Source: Rudaea sp. (GTDB lineage Bacteria; Pseudomonadota; Gammaproteobacteria; Xanthomonadales; Rhodanobacteraceae). Taken from it: a stretch of 64,000 bases of DNA. Below, one piece after another: positions 45,243 to 54,468 of this stretch. Numbering within the stretch: the stretch's first letter is position 1; each line of letters opens with the position of its first letter. Below the pieces are notes generated by a model, which saw nothing but the letters and a program-made list of their open reading frames with translations, was not told the DNA's origin and searched no databases. Location of the stretch: assembly GCA_031291055.1 (NCBI GenBank), contig JARLJU010000150.1, forward strand, positions 111,863-175,862, given 5' to 3'. The translations under genes were made by a program, and so were the position numbers.

Positions 45243-45279
45243 CACAGCTTCCGCTCGCCTGCGGCGAGTGGAAGCTGTG
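45243..45279. repeat. Long perfect hairpin before envC
   Basis: A 17-bp stem with a 3-nt loop: CACAGCTTCC and CTCGCC on the left pair with GGCGAG and GGAAGCTGTG on the right, with one G-T wobble. No T-run follows, so a simple terminator is unlikely. It lies 56 bp before the envC ATG. Confidence 0.85.
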
Positions 45280-45334
45280 TTCTATCACATGAGCGAAAGC
45301 TACGGCCTGTCGCCAAACAGGTGAATGCCACGCC

Positions 45335-46519
45335 ATGAGGATCGAACAAATTCTTGCGCGAAGCGTATTCATGCTCACGTTGCTAACGGGCGCCTGCGGC
45401 GTTCATGCTCAGGAATCCGACGCCCAACACGCCGCCCAGGAAGCCCAGGCCAAACAGAAACTCGATGCCGTACGCACGGAAATCCACAAAATCACGGACG
45501 AGCAAAAGCAGATCAGCGCGAAGAAGAACGATGCCGCCGCCGCCCTGCGCGAACAGGAACTGAAAGTCTCGGCCACCGTGAAAGAACTGCGCACGCTGGA
45601 TCAGAAACTGTCCGTCCAGCAGGGCAGGCTGGATCAACTCGTCGTCGATCGCGATGCCCTCGATGCCAGACTCAAGGACCAGCGCGACGCGCTCGCGGCA
45701 CTGCTGCGTTCGGCCTATGCCATGGGGCGCGGCGAGGAATTGAAATTGCTGCTCGCCCAGGAGCGCATCGACACGATTGGCCGCATGCTCGCCTACTATC
45801 GCTATTTCGAGCATGCGCGCGTCGGCGAGATCGACGGGCTGCTCAGGGATCTGGACGCGCTGGCGCAAGTCCAGGCGCAGATCGAGCGCGAGACCGTGGA
45901 ACTGAAAACCGCCCATGACGAGCGCGCCGCAGAATCCCGGCAACTGGATGCCGAGCGCGCCGAGCGCGGCCGCGCCCTCGCCGCGCTGGATATCACGCTG
46001 AAGGACGAGCAAACCAGGCTCGCCGCACTCGGCAAGGACGAGCAAGGACTGATCGAATTGCTGGCAAGGCTGCGCGACATATTCGCCGATATCCCCAAAC
46101 AGATCGCCGGTGCGGAACCCTTCGCCCAGTTGCACGGTCGATTGACCTGGCCGGTGCACGGCCGCGTTGTCAGCGGATTTGGCGGCAGCGACGAAGGCGA
46201 ATTGGGCAGCCGTGGCATGCTGATCGCTTCCGCCAGCGGCAGCGAGGTACATGCGATATCGCACGGGCGCGTCGTTTTTGCCGATTGGCTGCGCGGGTTC
46301 GGGCTGCTGATCATCGTTGATCACAGCGACGGCTACCTGAGCCTGTACGGGTACAACGAGACGCTGCTCAAGGATGTCGGCGACTGGGTCGATGCAAATA
46401 CCGTTATCGCCACCAGCGGCGACAGCGGCGGACGCAAGACGCCAGGCCTGTATTTCGAACTGCGTTACCAAGGCAAGGCGATCGATCCCAAAGGCTGGCT
46501 GAAACCTTCTTCACGTTGA
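45335..46519 (+). CDS. envC: Murein hydrolase activator EnvC
   Basis: EnvC recruits and activates amidases at the division site. The 394-residue protein has a signal peptide (about 1-26, ending GVHA), a long coiled-coil (about 30-250) and a C-terminal LytM-like domain (GRLTWPVHGRVVSGFGG, then GSEVHAISHGRVVFADWLRG). The zinc site is degenerate, as in other EnvC proteins: the final H-x-H is absent (VDHSDGYLSLYGYNETLL), so it should activate amidases rather than cut peptidoglycan itself. The ribosome site is weak. It follows gpmI by 219 bp that hold two hairpins. Confidence 0.95.
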   Translation: MRIEQILARSVFMLTLLTGACGVHAQESDAQHAAQEAQAKQKLDAVRTEIHKITDEQKQISAKKNDAAAALREQELKVSATVKELRTLDQKLSVQQGRLDQLVVDRDALDARLKDQRDALAALLRSAYAMGRGEELKLLLAQERIDTIGRMLAYYRYFEHARVGEIDGLLRDLDALAQVQAQIERETVELKTAHDERAAESRQLDAERAERGRALAALDITLKDEQTRLAALGKDEQGLIELLARLRDIFADIPKQIAGAEPFAQLHGRLTWPVHGRVVSGFGGSDEGELGSRGMLIASASGSEVHAISHGRVVFADWLRGFGLLIIVDHSDGYLSLYGYNETLLKDVGDWVDANTVIATSGDSGGRKTPGLYFELRYQGKAIDPKGWLKPSSR

Positions 46520-46542
46520 GGCAAGCTCGGGAGCCCTATAAT
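46516..46542 (+). promoter_or_regulatory. Promoter overlapping the end of envC
   Basis: TATAAT at 46537-46542 with TTGAGG at 46516-46521, a 15-bp spacer, overlapping the envC stop. It would drive ctpA independently with a start near 46549 and a leader of about 45 nt. Confidence 0.5.
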
Positions 46543-46593
46543 CGAGGCCTTGTTCCAATGACCATTTTCGAGCTACAACTTCGAGCAACCTCC

Positions 46594-47904
46594 ATGCGAA
46601 TTCTGCTCACTGCCCTGCTTCTGCTCGCCGCGCCGCTGGCGCCGGCAGCCGATAACGACGCTTCCCTGGCGGTAGCGCCGCCGCCCCCGGCAAAATCGTC
46701 GGTCAGCCTGGACGATATCCGCGCGTTCACGGCCGTATTCAATCTGGTCAAGCAGGCCTATGTCGATCCGGTCGACGACAAGGCACTGATGCAGGCGGCG
46801 GTTCGCGGCCTGCTCGCGGGGCTGGATCCGCACAGCGAATACCTGGATCAGCGCGCCATGGATGAATTGAGCGAAGACACTAGCGGCAGCTACGCCGGAC
46901 TGGGTCTGGAGGTGCTCGCCGTGGATGGCACGCTGCGCGTGGTCGCACCGATCGATGACACCCCGGCCGAGCGCGCTGGCATCAAGCCCGGCGACATCAT
47001 CACGCGCATCAGTGGCACCCCGATCACCGCCGAGAACGTCAACGCCTCGGTCAACCTGCTGCGCGGCAAGGCCGGCAGCGAGGTTTCCCTGAGCGTCCTG
47101 CACGAAGGCGCAAGCGTGCCGGTGGACATGAAGCTCAGACGCGATGTGATTCGCGTGGCCAGCGTGCGCGTGCGCGCGCTTGATCCGGGTTACGTCTACA
47201 TCCGTATCGCCCAGTTCCAGGAAGACACGGGCACCGAATTGCGCAACAAGCTCGACAAGTACAAGGCCAAGTCCGGCCCGTTGCGCGGCGCGGTACTCGA
47301 TCTGCGCAGCAATCCCGGCGGCCTGCTCACCTCGGCGGTGGAAATCAGCGACGATTTTCTCGACAGCGGCGTGATCGTGACCACACGCGGCCGCCTCAAG
47401 CAGGCGGACCTGAGTTTCAGCGCGACTCCCGGCGACCTGCTCGACGGCGCGCCGATGGTCGTGCTTGCGGACAATGGCACCGCTTCGGCGGCTGAGATCG
47501 TCGCCGGCGCGCTCAAGGACAACCATCGCGCCCTGATCATGGGCCGCCGCACGTTCGGCAAGGGCTCGGTGCAGACCGTGCTGCCGCTGGATGACACGCA
47601 TGCGGTCAAGCTGACCACCGCGCGCTACTACACGCCGAACGGTACTTCGATCCAGGCGGCGGGCATCCAGCCGGACATCGAACTGGCCGATCTGAAACTC
47701 AGCGTGCGTGACGCCGCGCCGTCGCTGATCACCGGCGAACGCGACCTGCCCAATCACCTGAAAGGCGAGCACGAAAAGGACAAGCGCAACGACCCTACGG
47801 CGGCTCGCGACAACCTCGACGACTATGCGCTGAGCGAGGCTCTGAACGTGCTCAAGGGCATGGCCCTGCAGCACAAGGCGGTCACGATCGACATCAAGGG
47901 CTGA
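46594..47904 (+). CDS. ctpA: S41 family carboxy-terminal processing protease
   Basis: A periplasmic serine protease that trims C termini of envelope proteins. I start it at 46594 (MRILLTALLLLAAPLAPAA), giving a clear signal peptide and 436 residues; an upstream ATG at 46558 is possible. PDZ domain about 85-175 (GLGLEVLAVDGTLRVVAPI). Catalytic Ser in ADNGTASAAEIVAGAL and Lys in GRRTFGKGSVQTV; oxyanion region LRSNPGGLLTSAVE. The C-terminal part (about 385-436) is charged. It follows envC as in many proteobacteria. Confidence 0.95.
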   Translation: MRILLTALLLLAAPLAPAADNDASLAVAPPPPAKSSVSLDDIRAFTAVFNLVKQAYVDPVDDKALMQAAVRGLLAGLDPHSEYLDQRAMDELSEDTSGSYAGLGLEVLAVDGTLRVVAPIDDTPAERAGIKPGDIITRISGTPITAENVNASVNLLRGKAGSEVSLSVLHEGASVPVDMKLRRDVIRVASVRVRALDPGYVYIRIAQFQEDTGTELRNKLDKYKAKSGPLRGAVLDLRSNPGGLLTSAVEISDDFLDSGVIVTTRGRLKQADLSFSATPGDLLDGAPMVVLADNGTASAAEIVAGALKDNHRALIMGRRTFGKGSVQTVLPLDDTHAVKLTTARYYTPNGTSIQAAGIQPDIELADLKLSVRDAAPSLITGERDLPNHLKGEHEKDKRNDPTAARDNLDDYALSEALNVLKGMALQHKAVTIDIKG

Positions 47905-47915
47905 AGCGTCGCCGG

Positions 47916-48245
47916 TTACTTGCCGCCGCTACGCGGGGGCGCGAGTGGAAAGGGCATGATCTTGTCGCCGCTGCTGGCGTCGCGGATCACGAGTGGGCCG
48001 CGCTTGTCGACTTCCTCGATTCGCACGATGCATTGCATCGGCAGATGCAGCACCCTGGTGTTGCCGAACTCGTCGCGCAGGCGTTCTTCGGTGGGGTCGA
48101 CAACCATGCCCGCGCCCTGCTCGAACACCAGTTCCCCGACCTCGGTGAACCCCCACAACGCACTGCTGGCGATGTGACGCGCGTAGAGCTCCAGCGTCTG
48201 GCCTTCGCTCAGAAAAGTGACTTTGTATAGTTTCTTGCCAGGCAT
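47916..48245 (-). CDS. DUF1820 family protein
   Basis: A 109-residue soluble protein starting at 48245 (MPGKKLYKVTFLSEGQT). It matches the DUF1820 pattern: YKVTFLSEGQTLELYARHI, WGFTEVGELVFEQG, VVDPTEERLRDEF and IVRIEEVDKRG. The family is confined to proteobacteria and has no known role. Convergent with ctpA, 11 bp apart. Confidence 0.9.
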   Translation of the reverse strand: MPGKKLYKVTFLSEGQTLELYARHIASSALWGFTEVGELVFEQGAGMVVDPTEERLRDEFGNTRVLHLPMQCIVRIEEVDKRGPLVIRDASSGDKIMPFPLAPPRSGGK

Positions 48246-48291
48246 GCAGCCATTGTCGCACGACGCCGGATTAAAAAACGCGCCCCACCCT

Positions 48292-48762
48292 TCAGCCCCC
48301 GGCCATCGGTCCCAGTTCCTTCTCGTAGCGCCACGCATCGCCGCCGTCTTCGTAGTATCCGGTACGTGCGCCGAAGCGTCGGTATCCCTGGCGCTCATAA
48401 AGACGGATCGCGCCCGCATTGTCCTGGCGAACTTCCAGGCGCATGCGGCTGCAGCCGCAGTCACGGGCCATGCGTTCGGCGGCTGCCAGCAAGGCTTCGC
48501 CCAGGCCCCGGCCACGCGCACGGTGGCCGACAGCGATCGAATACAACCGGGCGATATCACTGTGCGCACGAAAGAAAACGACCGCCTTTCCGAGCAGGCC
48601 GCTGCCATCCACCGCAGCAAGCACGGCAGCGGTAGGGCTCAGCAGATGGTGGCGGTATTGACGCCGCGACAGATGATCGGTCGTGAATGCATGCAACTCC
48701 AGTGCGACAAGCGCATCCAGATCGGCGATCGTGGCGCGACGTATGTGGTACGCAGTGGTCAT
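48292..48762 (-). CDS. GNAT family N-acetyltransferase
   Basis: A 156-residue acetyltransferase with the acetyl-CoA motif RLYSIAVGHRARGRGLGEAL (about 71-90) and motif B YERQGYRRFGARTGYY (about 124-139). It is RimI-like in size and in the QDNAGAIRLYERQGY pattern. It is divergent from the RimK-like ATP-grasp gene, which suggests a shared pathway; GNAT genes often sit with these ligases. Substrate unknown. Confidence 0.9.
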   Translation of the reverse strand: MTTAYHIRRATIADLDALVALELHAFTTDHLSRRQYRHHLLSPTAAVLAAVDGSGLLGKAVVFFRAHSDIARLYSIAVGHRARGRGLGEALLAAAERMARDCGCSRMRLEVRQDNAGAIRLYERQGYRRFGARTGYYEDGGDAWRYEKELGPMAGG

Positions 48763-48967
48763 GGCAGCCGCGCGAGCCTAGAGGACACCGGGCGGCGGCG
48801 CAACATGTGACCGCATGCCGCCCGGCTCCGCGATGAACGGCATTTGCATCGGCCGATGCCGGCACTTTGCGCCTGTGTCACACTACGCCCGCCCCGTCGC
48901 AGCCACTGGCCTGTCATGTCCGAACCTCCATCCGCACCCGTCGCTGCAAGCCCGTGGCTGATCGCGC

Positions 48968-50452
48968 ATGAGTAGGCTTGTCATCGTGGTGGAGAAAGCG
49001 TCGGACTGGGGTTCGTACTACCCGTCGGACAATGTTGTCGCCGCACAGGATTATCTGAAGGAAACGATCGGCGCCGACGACGAGCGCGTGCAGGTCATCA
49101 ACCTGTGCCGCAGCTACAAGTATCTGGGCATCGGTTACTACGTTTCGCTGCTGGCCGAGGCGCGCGGTCACAAGGTCATCCCATCGGTGCGCACGATCAA
49201 CGATCTGCGCAAGCGCGCGTTGTACGGCCTGGACATCGACGACCTCAACCAGAAGCTGACCAAGTTCCTGCCCGAAGGCAGCAGCGACACCACGGACTTT
49301 GGCGTGCTTGTGTACTTCGGCGAAACCAGCTACGTGCCGCTGGCAGATCTGGCACGGCAGGTGTTCGAGACTTTTCCCTGTCCGATCCTGCGCCTGGAAT
49401 TCGAGCGCGACAAGGTCTGGCAGATCAACGCGATCAAGCCGGCCAGCCTGCACACCCTGGCCGATCCGCAGGAAGATTCGTTCGCCCAGGCGCTGGACAA
49501 GTTCTCGCGCAAGCTCTGGCGCAAGCCGCGCGCGCGCAAGAAATTCCGCTACGACATCGCCATGCTGGCCGACCCCAACGAGGCGATGCCGCCATCGAAC
49601 AAGCGCGCGCTCAAGCAGTTCATCGAGGCCGGCAAGGAGATCGGCATCGAGGTCGAGTGCGTCACCCGCAACGACTACTCGCGCATTGCCGAATACGATG
49701 GCCTGTTCATCCGCGAGACCACGGCGCTCGACAACCACACTTACCGCTTTGCGAACAAGGCAGAGAAGGAAGGCATGGTGGTGATCGACGACCCGGGCTC
49801 GATCCTCAAGTGCACGAACAAGATCTACCTGCACGATCTGCTCAAGTCACGCAAGCTGCCTACACCGCGCACGGAGATTCTCTACCGCGATGACGCCAAG
49901 CACCTTGCGGAACTGCCGGATCTGCTCGGGTTCCCGCTGGTGCTGAAGATTCCGGATGGTTCGTTCTCGCGCGGCATCCACAAGGTCCAGACCGTCGAGG
50001 AATTGAAAACCGCCGTCGATGACCTGTTCCAGCATACGGCGCTCGTGCTTGCGCAGGAATTCATGTTCACCGAATTCGACTGGCGCGTCGGTATCCTCGA
50101 CGGCCAGGCGCTGTACGCCTGTCAGTATTTCATGTCACGCGGACACTGGCAGATCTACAATCACAACGGCAACGGCGCACAACGTTCCGGCGGCTTCAAG
50201 ACCTTTCCCGTGCGCGATGCGCCCGGTGAAGTCGTGAAGCTTGCCCTCAAGGCAACTGCGCCGATCGGCGATGGCCTTTACGGCGTGGACCTGAAACAGG
50301 TCGACGACCGCATCGTCGTCATCGAGATGAACGACAATCCCTCGATCGACGCCGGCGTCGAGGACGCCTATCTTGGTGAAGATCTCTACCGCCGCATCAT
50401 GGAAGAATTCCTGCGCCGCATGGAACGCAAACGGTTGGGAATTACCGATTGA
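48968..50452 (+). CDS. RimK-like ATP-grasp ligase with RLAN domain
   Basis: A 494-residue protein. Residues about 1-150 form the RimK-like ATP-grasp N-terminal (RLAN) domain (LVIVVEKASDWGSYYPSDNV and GIGYYVSLLAEARGHKVIPS). The ATP-grasp domain follows: YNHKVVTA-like core regions are seen as FPLVLKIPDGSFSRGIHKVQ, VLAQEFMFTEFDWRVGILDG, the HWQIYNHNGNGAQRSGGFKT loop, and the metal-binding VIEMNDNPSIDAGVED near the end. The family ligates amino acids to peptides or cofactors; the substrate here is unknown. Divergent from the GNAT gene. Confidence 0.92.
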   Translation: MSRLVIVVEKASDWGSYYPSDNVVAAQDYLKETIGADDERVQVINLCRSYKYLGIGYYVSLLAEARGHKVIPSVRTINDLRKRALYGLDIDDLNQKLTKFLPEGSSDTTDFGVLVYFGETSYVPLADLARQVFETFPCPILRLEFERDKVWQINAIKPASLHTLADPQEDSFAQALDKFSRKLWRKPRARKKFRYDIAMLADPNEAMPPSNKRALKQFIEAGKEIGIEVECVTRNDYSRIAEYDGLFIRETTALDNHTYRFANKAEKEGMVVIDDPGSILKCTNKIYLHDLLKSRKLPTPRTEILYRDDAKHLAELPDLLGFPLVLKIPDGSFSRGIHKVQTVEELKTAVDDLFQHTALVLAQEFMFTEFDWRVGILDGQALYACQYFMSRGHWQIYNHNGNGAQRSGGFKTFPVRDAPGEVVKLALKATAPIGDGLYGVDLKQVDDRIVVIEMNDNPSIDAGVEDAYLGEDLYRRIMEEFLRRMERKRLGITD

Positions 50453-50516
50453 GGTTTGCCGCAACCATTCCCCCAATCGCCCCATGGCCGGCAGACGCTC
50501 CGGTTGCCGGTGACTA

Positions 50517-52886
50517 TCACTCGTAACTGAGTGCGGCCGCAGTCGGAATGTGCATCGCGCGCCGTGCGGGCCACGCGCAAGCGAGCGCGGATACGACGAC
50601 AACCATGACGAACCAGCTCACCAGGCCAACGGCATCAGGCATGAGCCGTGCCGGCGCGGGGAACATGACTCGGCCGAAGGCATCCGCCAGCACCCAGCTC
50701 ATCGGCATGGAAAGCGGAATCGAGACAATCCATGCGAGCACCGCGATCACAAGTCCCTCGATCTGGATCATGCTCAGGATTGCATGGTGAGGCGCACCAA
50801 TCGCGCGCAGCACGCCGATTTCGCGTGTGCGTTCGAGCACCGCCAGACTCATCGTTGCCGCCAATCCCATGGCACCAACGGCGATCATCACCCAACCCAT
50901 GACGCCGAGAAAATCCACGACCATCAGCAGGTGATCCTCCACGGCGCGCCGCGTTTCGCCCAATGCCTGACTGTTTGCGACGGACATGCCGGCATGTTCA
51001 AGCTCCGAACGCAGGCGCAGGATCAGGTCGAGCGGAGATGATGCATCGTGCGCGCCTGCGGCCACCACCAAAGTCGTGGTGCGATCGTCGCCGTGTAATG
51101 CATCGAGCGTTGCGCGCGGCACATAGGCAACCTTCTGCGGCCCGGCGTCAAGAAATCCGATCACGCTGAACGGCGTCGGCCGGCCGCCGATCATGAGGGT
51201 CACATCCGCACCCGGTGTCAGCGCCGATTCGTCCTTCAACAGGCTGCGACTGACCACGAGTGCGCCACGATCGGCCGCATTCAGCCAGCGGCCGCCCTGC
51301 AGGACCGGCGCAACCATCAAGGAGTCTGGTGGCAAGCCGATCAGGACGAATGCATTGCCTTGCGTACCATCCGCATGCGCAACGCTGGCATTGTCAGTGT
51401 TCCACGCCTCCGCGCGCACGACACCGGCGACGTTCTTCGCCACGGATTCGATTTGTCCGGCTCGATGCGCGTCGGCGAAACGCAACACCAAATCGTAACG
51501 CTGGCTGGAAAACAACCGGTCCACCGAACCGCGTACCGCAATGCGCACGTTGTCGGCGCCGAGATAAACCGCGCCACCTGTAGCCAGGGCGAGCAGGGTG
51601 AACAGCAGGCGCTGGCGGCGGCGGAATGCGTTGCTGATCGAAAGCTGCAGTGGCCGGCTCATGCCAGGGATCGAATTTCTGCGGCGCAGATACGCCGTCC
51701 CGGCTTCGGCGACAATGCCGGAATCACGCAAGGCGGCATTGACCGGCATGCGGCAGGCGCGCATTACAGGAAGCGCGGCCGCGGCGACCGGAAGCAAGCA
51801 GCCGACGGCGAGCTGGATACAGACCGCCCACCACGGCACTGCATAGCCATCGACTGAAAAATTCAACATGCTTGCATTCAATGCGGCATAAGCGCGTCCG
51901 ATGGCAATGGAGGCTGGCAACGCGATTGCCGTCGCCAGCAGACCGAGTCCCGAGGCGAAACCAAGGTACATCGCGCCGATCTGGCCTGCGCTCGCACCGA
52001 GCGATTTCATCACACCGATCTCGCGCGTCTGGCCCGTAAGCATCGCCGTGATCAGGTTGACGATCAGAAGGCTGCACACCGACAGTGTCAGCAGGCCAAA
52101 CGCTCCCTGGGTCAGCATCAATGAGTTCATCTGCGCGGCGTGGGCATGCTGCCCGGGTACGGGCACGTCGACATTGGCGACGTGTCTGCCACCACGTTCG
52201 ATCAGCGCCTTGACCTCGTAGGCAATGCGACGCACCGCATCGCGGTCGGCCGATTCGTCGCGTACGACGATCTGGATTTCATTCAACGACGAAGGCGCGC
52301 CCAGCGCGGCCAGCGTGGCCGTCGTGACAAAGCCGTAGACAACATGATCCATCCAGCCCGGCGGCAGGCTGACGTCATGAGCGACTCCGGTGATGGGCAA
52401 GTCGCGGGGCGTGGATTTCCCATACTGCAGCGTGAGCATCTCACCCGGCGCGGCTGCGGAAAATTCCAGCGACGATTTTTCAATGACGATGCCGCCATCG
52501 CGCGGCGGCCACGTGCCACGCTCGGACTCAAGCCTGCCGATGTCCGCTGACTGGAATTCATCGAGTGCGTAAAGCTCGGCCGCTTTTTGCTCGCCGCTGG
52601 ATTTGACCGTCGCAAATACCGTACGCCGGGCGCGTGCTGCGGCGATGGCGGGCAGTGCGCGCACCTGTGCCAGCGTCTCGGCATCGACGGCATCGACGCG
52701 CAACGTGGCGGATACGGGATGACTGGCGCGATAGGTTTCTGCCGTCGCACGCCATACCAGGGACCATGCATTCAGCAGCGAGCCTGCGGCGATCAGGCCA
52801 GTTGCAACCGCGATCACGACGAGCGACGTGCGCGACTTGTGCAGCCACGCGTCCCGCGACATCTTGCACCAGCGCAGCCTAAGCAT
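50517..52886 (-). CDS. FtsX-domain ABC transporter permease
   Basis: A 789-residue permease with two FtsX-type cores. The N terminus carries a transmembrane helix (about 18-42) and a large periplasmic MacB-like core, then three helices (about 255-370). A second periplasmic core and three more helices follow, ending with LACAWPARRAMHIPTAAALSYE. This is the layout of MacB/LolC-like exporters that move lipoproteins, peptides or drugs from the periplasmic face. It overlaps the ATPase gene by 8 bp, so the two are one unit. Substrate unknown. Confidence 0.92.
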   Translation of the reverse strand: MLRLRWCKMSRDAWLHKSRTSLVVIAVATGLIAAGSLLNAWSLVWRATAETYRASHPVSATLRVDAVDAETLAQVRALPAIAAARARRTVFATVKSSGEQKAAELYALDEFQSADIGRLESERGTWPPRDGGIVIEKSSLEFSAAAPGEMLTLQYGKSTPRDLPITGVAHDVSLPPGWMDHVVYGFVTTATLAALGAPSSLNEIQIVVRDESADRDAVRRIAYEVKALIERGGRHVANVDVPVPGQHAHAAQMNSLMLTQGAFGLLTLSVCSLLIVNLITAMLTGQTREIGVMKSLGASAGQIGAMYLGFASGLGLLATAIALPASIAIGRAYAALNASMLNFSVDGYAVPWWAVCIQLAVGCLLPVAAAALPVMRACRMPVNAALRDSGIVAEAGTAYLRRRNSIPGMSRPLQLSISNAFRRRQRLLFTLLALATGGAVYLGADNVRIAVRGSVDRLFSSQRYDLVLRFADAHRAGQIESVAKNVAGVVRAEAWNTDNASVAHADGTQGNAFVLIGLPPDSLMVAPVLQGGRWLNAADRGALVVSRSLLKDESALTPGADVTLMIGGRPTPFSVIGFLDAGPQKVAYVPRATLDALHGDDRTTTLVVAAGAHDASSPLDLILRLRSELEHAGMSVANSQALGETRRAVEDHLLMVVDFLGVMGWVMIAVGAMGLAATMSLAVLERTREIGVLRAIGAPHHAILSMIQIEGLVIAVLAWIVSIPLSMPMSWVLADAFGRVMFPAPARLMPDAVGLVSWFVMVVVVSALACAWPARRAMHIPTAAALSYE

Positions 52887-53604
52887 GGCTGGGCGCCTTG
52901 CTGTCGACGATACGGCCGTCGGCCAAAGTCACCGTGCGTGTGGCGTTACCCATGGCCGCGTGTTCATGCGTCACCATTACCACGGTGTGGCCGTCGCGTA
53001 CCAGATCGGCCAGCACCGCGAGCAGACTCTGCGACGTGCGCGAATCCAGGTTTCCGGTCGGCTCGTCGGCGAGCAGGATCGCCGGTGCATTCGCCAGTGC
53101 GCGTGCGACAGCGATGCGTTGCTGTTGTCCGCCGGAGAGCGCCGCGGGAAGTTTGTCCGCCTGCTCGACGACTCCGAGACGGTCCAGCAGCGCCAGCGCA
53201 CGCGTGCGCCGCTCGCGCACGGGCCACCGATTGCAAAAATCCATCGGCAACATCACGTTCTCGGCCGCCGTCAACGTGGGCAGCAGTTGAAAGAACTGAA
53301 AGACAATGCCGATCGAACGTCCGCGCCAGACCGAGAGCGCCTTTTCCGACAGGGCATGAAGGGCCTGGCCATCGACGACGATTTCGCCGCTGCTCGGTCG
53401 ATCGATGCCCGCGAGCAGATTGAGCAGGGTCGACTTGCCGCTGCCGGATTGGCCGACGACGGCGACAAACTCTCCACGCTGAATCGTCAGGTCAATACCC
53501 GCCAGCGCACTGAACGTGCCGGCGGGACTCGGGTAATTCTTGCTAATGCGGCTTAGCGCGATCAGGCTCGCGGCTGATGGATCGACGTTCGACAGTAGCG
53601 TCAC
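52879..53604 (-). CDS. ABC transporter ATP-binding protein (MacB/LolD type)
   Basis: A 241-residue ATPase from a GTG at 53604, with GGAG ahead of it. Walker A VGQSGSGKSTLLNLLAG, Q-loop VFQFFQLLPTLTAAENV, signature LSGGQQQRIAVARAL, Walker B ILLADEPTGNLDS, H-loop VMVTHEHA. The Q-loop and the TAAENVMLPM pattern are typical of LolD/MacB ATPases that serve FtsX-type permeases. The long upstream open frame has no start support. Divergent from the 53823 gene and the two-component system. Confidence 0.94.
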   Translation of the reverse strand: MTLLSNVDPSAASLIALSRISKNYPSPAGTFSALAGIDLTIQRGEFVAVVGQSGSGKSTLLNLLAGIDRPSSGEIVVDGQALHALSEKALSVWRGRSIGIVFQFFQLLPTLTAAENVMLPMDFCNRWPVRERRTRALALLDRLGVVEQADKLPAALSGGQQQRIAVARALANAPAILLADEPTGNLDSRTSQSLLAVLADLVRDGHTVVMVTHEHAAMGNATRTVTLADGRIVDSKAPSHA

Positions 53605-53698
53605 AGGCTCGCTCCACGGTTGATGTGCGAGTGGCACTGTAAGCTGCGGCCTTGGACTTCGGCGCACGGCTTGGCGGCTTCGTTCGACGGTTCGGCGA

Positions 53699-53736
53699 AA
53701 TCCCGCATAAGGGATCCTGATTCGCCGCCGTTCGGC
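53699..53736. promoter_or_regulatory. Cluster of small palindromes in a divergent control region
   Basis: The 53605-53822 gap separates the ABC transporter from the secreted-protein/two-component operon. It has ATCCC/GGGAT with a 6-nt loop (53700-53715) and GCCGCC/GGCGGC with a 4-nt loop (53724-53739). These could be operator sites for the LytTR regulator downstream or others. No classical LytTR direct repeat was recognised. Confidence 0.3.
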
Positions 53737-53822
53737 GGCATCACCGGACCATTCAGCGAAAGCGGCGCGGCGGCCTCGAACTGCGATGGCATGCTTCACA
53801 GCGCCAACTACCGGGACCTTCG

Positions 53823-54428
53823 ATGAATCACCTTACGCAATTTTTCCTCTGGTTACTTCTGGTTTGTCCGCTTGCCGCGTCCGCCCAGCAGGGTGACGTC
53901 GCAGCGACGGCATCAAACACAAGCGGTTCTGCACCGGCCGACGCGGCGCAGTTCGATTTTCTGCTCGGTCAATGGGCGCTCGAAGTGCGTCCAAAGGTCA
54001 ACAGCCTCGTCGCAATGATCCACGGCACACCACGGCTGGTCGGCACTTGGAAGGCCTGGCGCGCCGCCGATGGTCTCGGCGTCGAGGACGAAGTGCGGAT
54101 TTTCGATGCATCCGGCAATCCGATCAGCCTGAACAAATCGCACAGGTCCTACATCGGCTCCGGAGGGCTGTGGAAAATCAGCGGACTCGACGCAAGCCAT
54201 TCGCGCACGAGCGAGGCGACCGGGAAGTGGCTGGACGGCGAGATGCACTTGGATGGCCGTTTCACCGATGCCGACGGCCAGCCGACCTTGACCCGCACGC
54301 GCTACTACGGCATCACTGCTGACGGCTTTCACATGCAGCAGGATCGTTCGATCGACAATGGCCAGAGCTGGGACGAAGCAGCGCTGACCATCGATGCCAG
54401 ACGCGCAGCCGCCACGGCAACGCCCTGA
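53823..54428 (+). CDS. Secreted protein of DUF1579-like type
   Basis: A 201-residue protein with signal peptide (about 1-21, ending AASA). It contains FDFLLGQWALEVRPK near residue 43, the start pattern of DUF1579-like lipocalin-style domains (family pattern F-x-x-L-x-G-x-W), and further beta strands (TLTRTRYYGITADGFHM). Function unknown. It precedes the histidine kinase by 40 bp on the same strand, so it may be part of the sensing operon or its target. Confidence 0.75.
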   Translation: MNHLTQFFLWLLLVCPLAASAQQGDVAATASNTSGSAPADAAQFDFLLGQWALEVRPKVNSLVAMIHGTPRLVGTWKAWRAADGLGVEDEVRIFDASGNPISLNKSHRSYIGSGGLWKISGLDASHSRTSEATGKWLDGEMHLDGRFTDADGQPTLTRTRYYGITADGFHMQQDRSIDNGQSWDEAALTIDARRAAATATP

Positions 54429-54468
54429 TCGTGCAGAATCTGCATCTTTATGGTTGACCGGAAAACCG

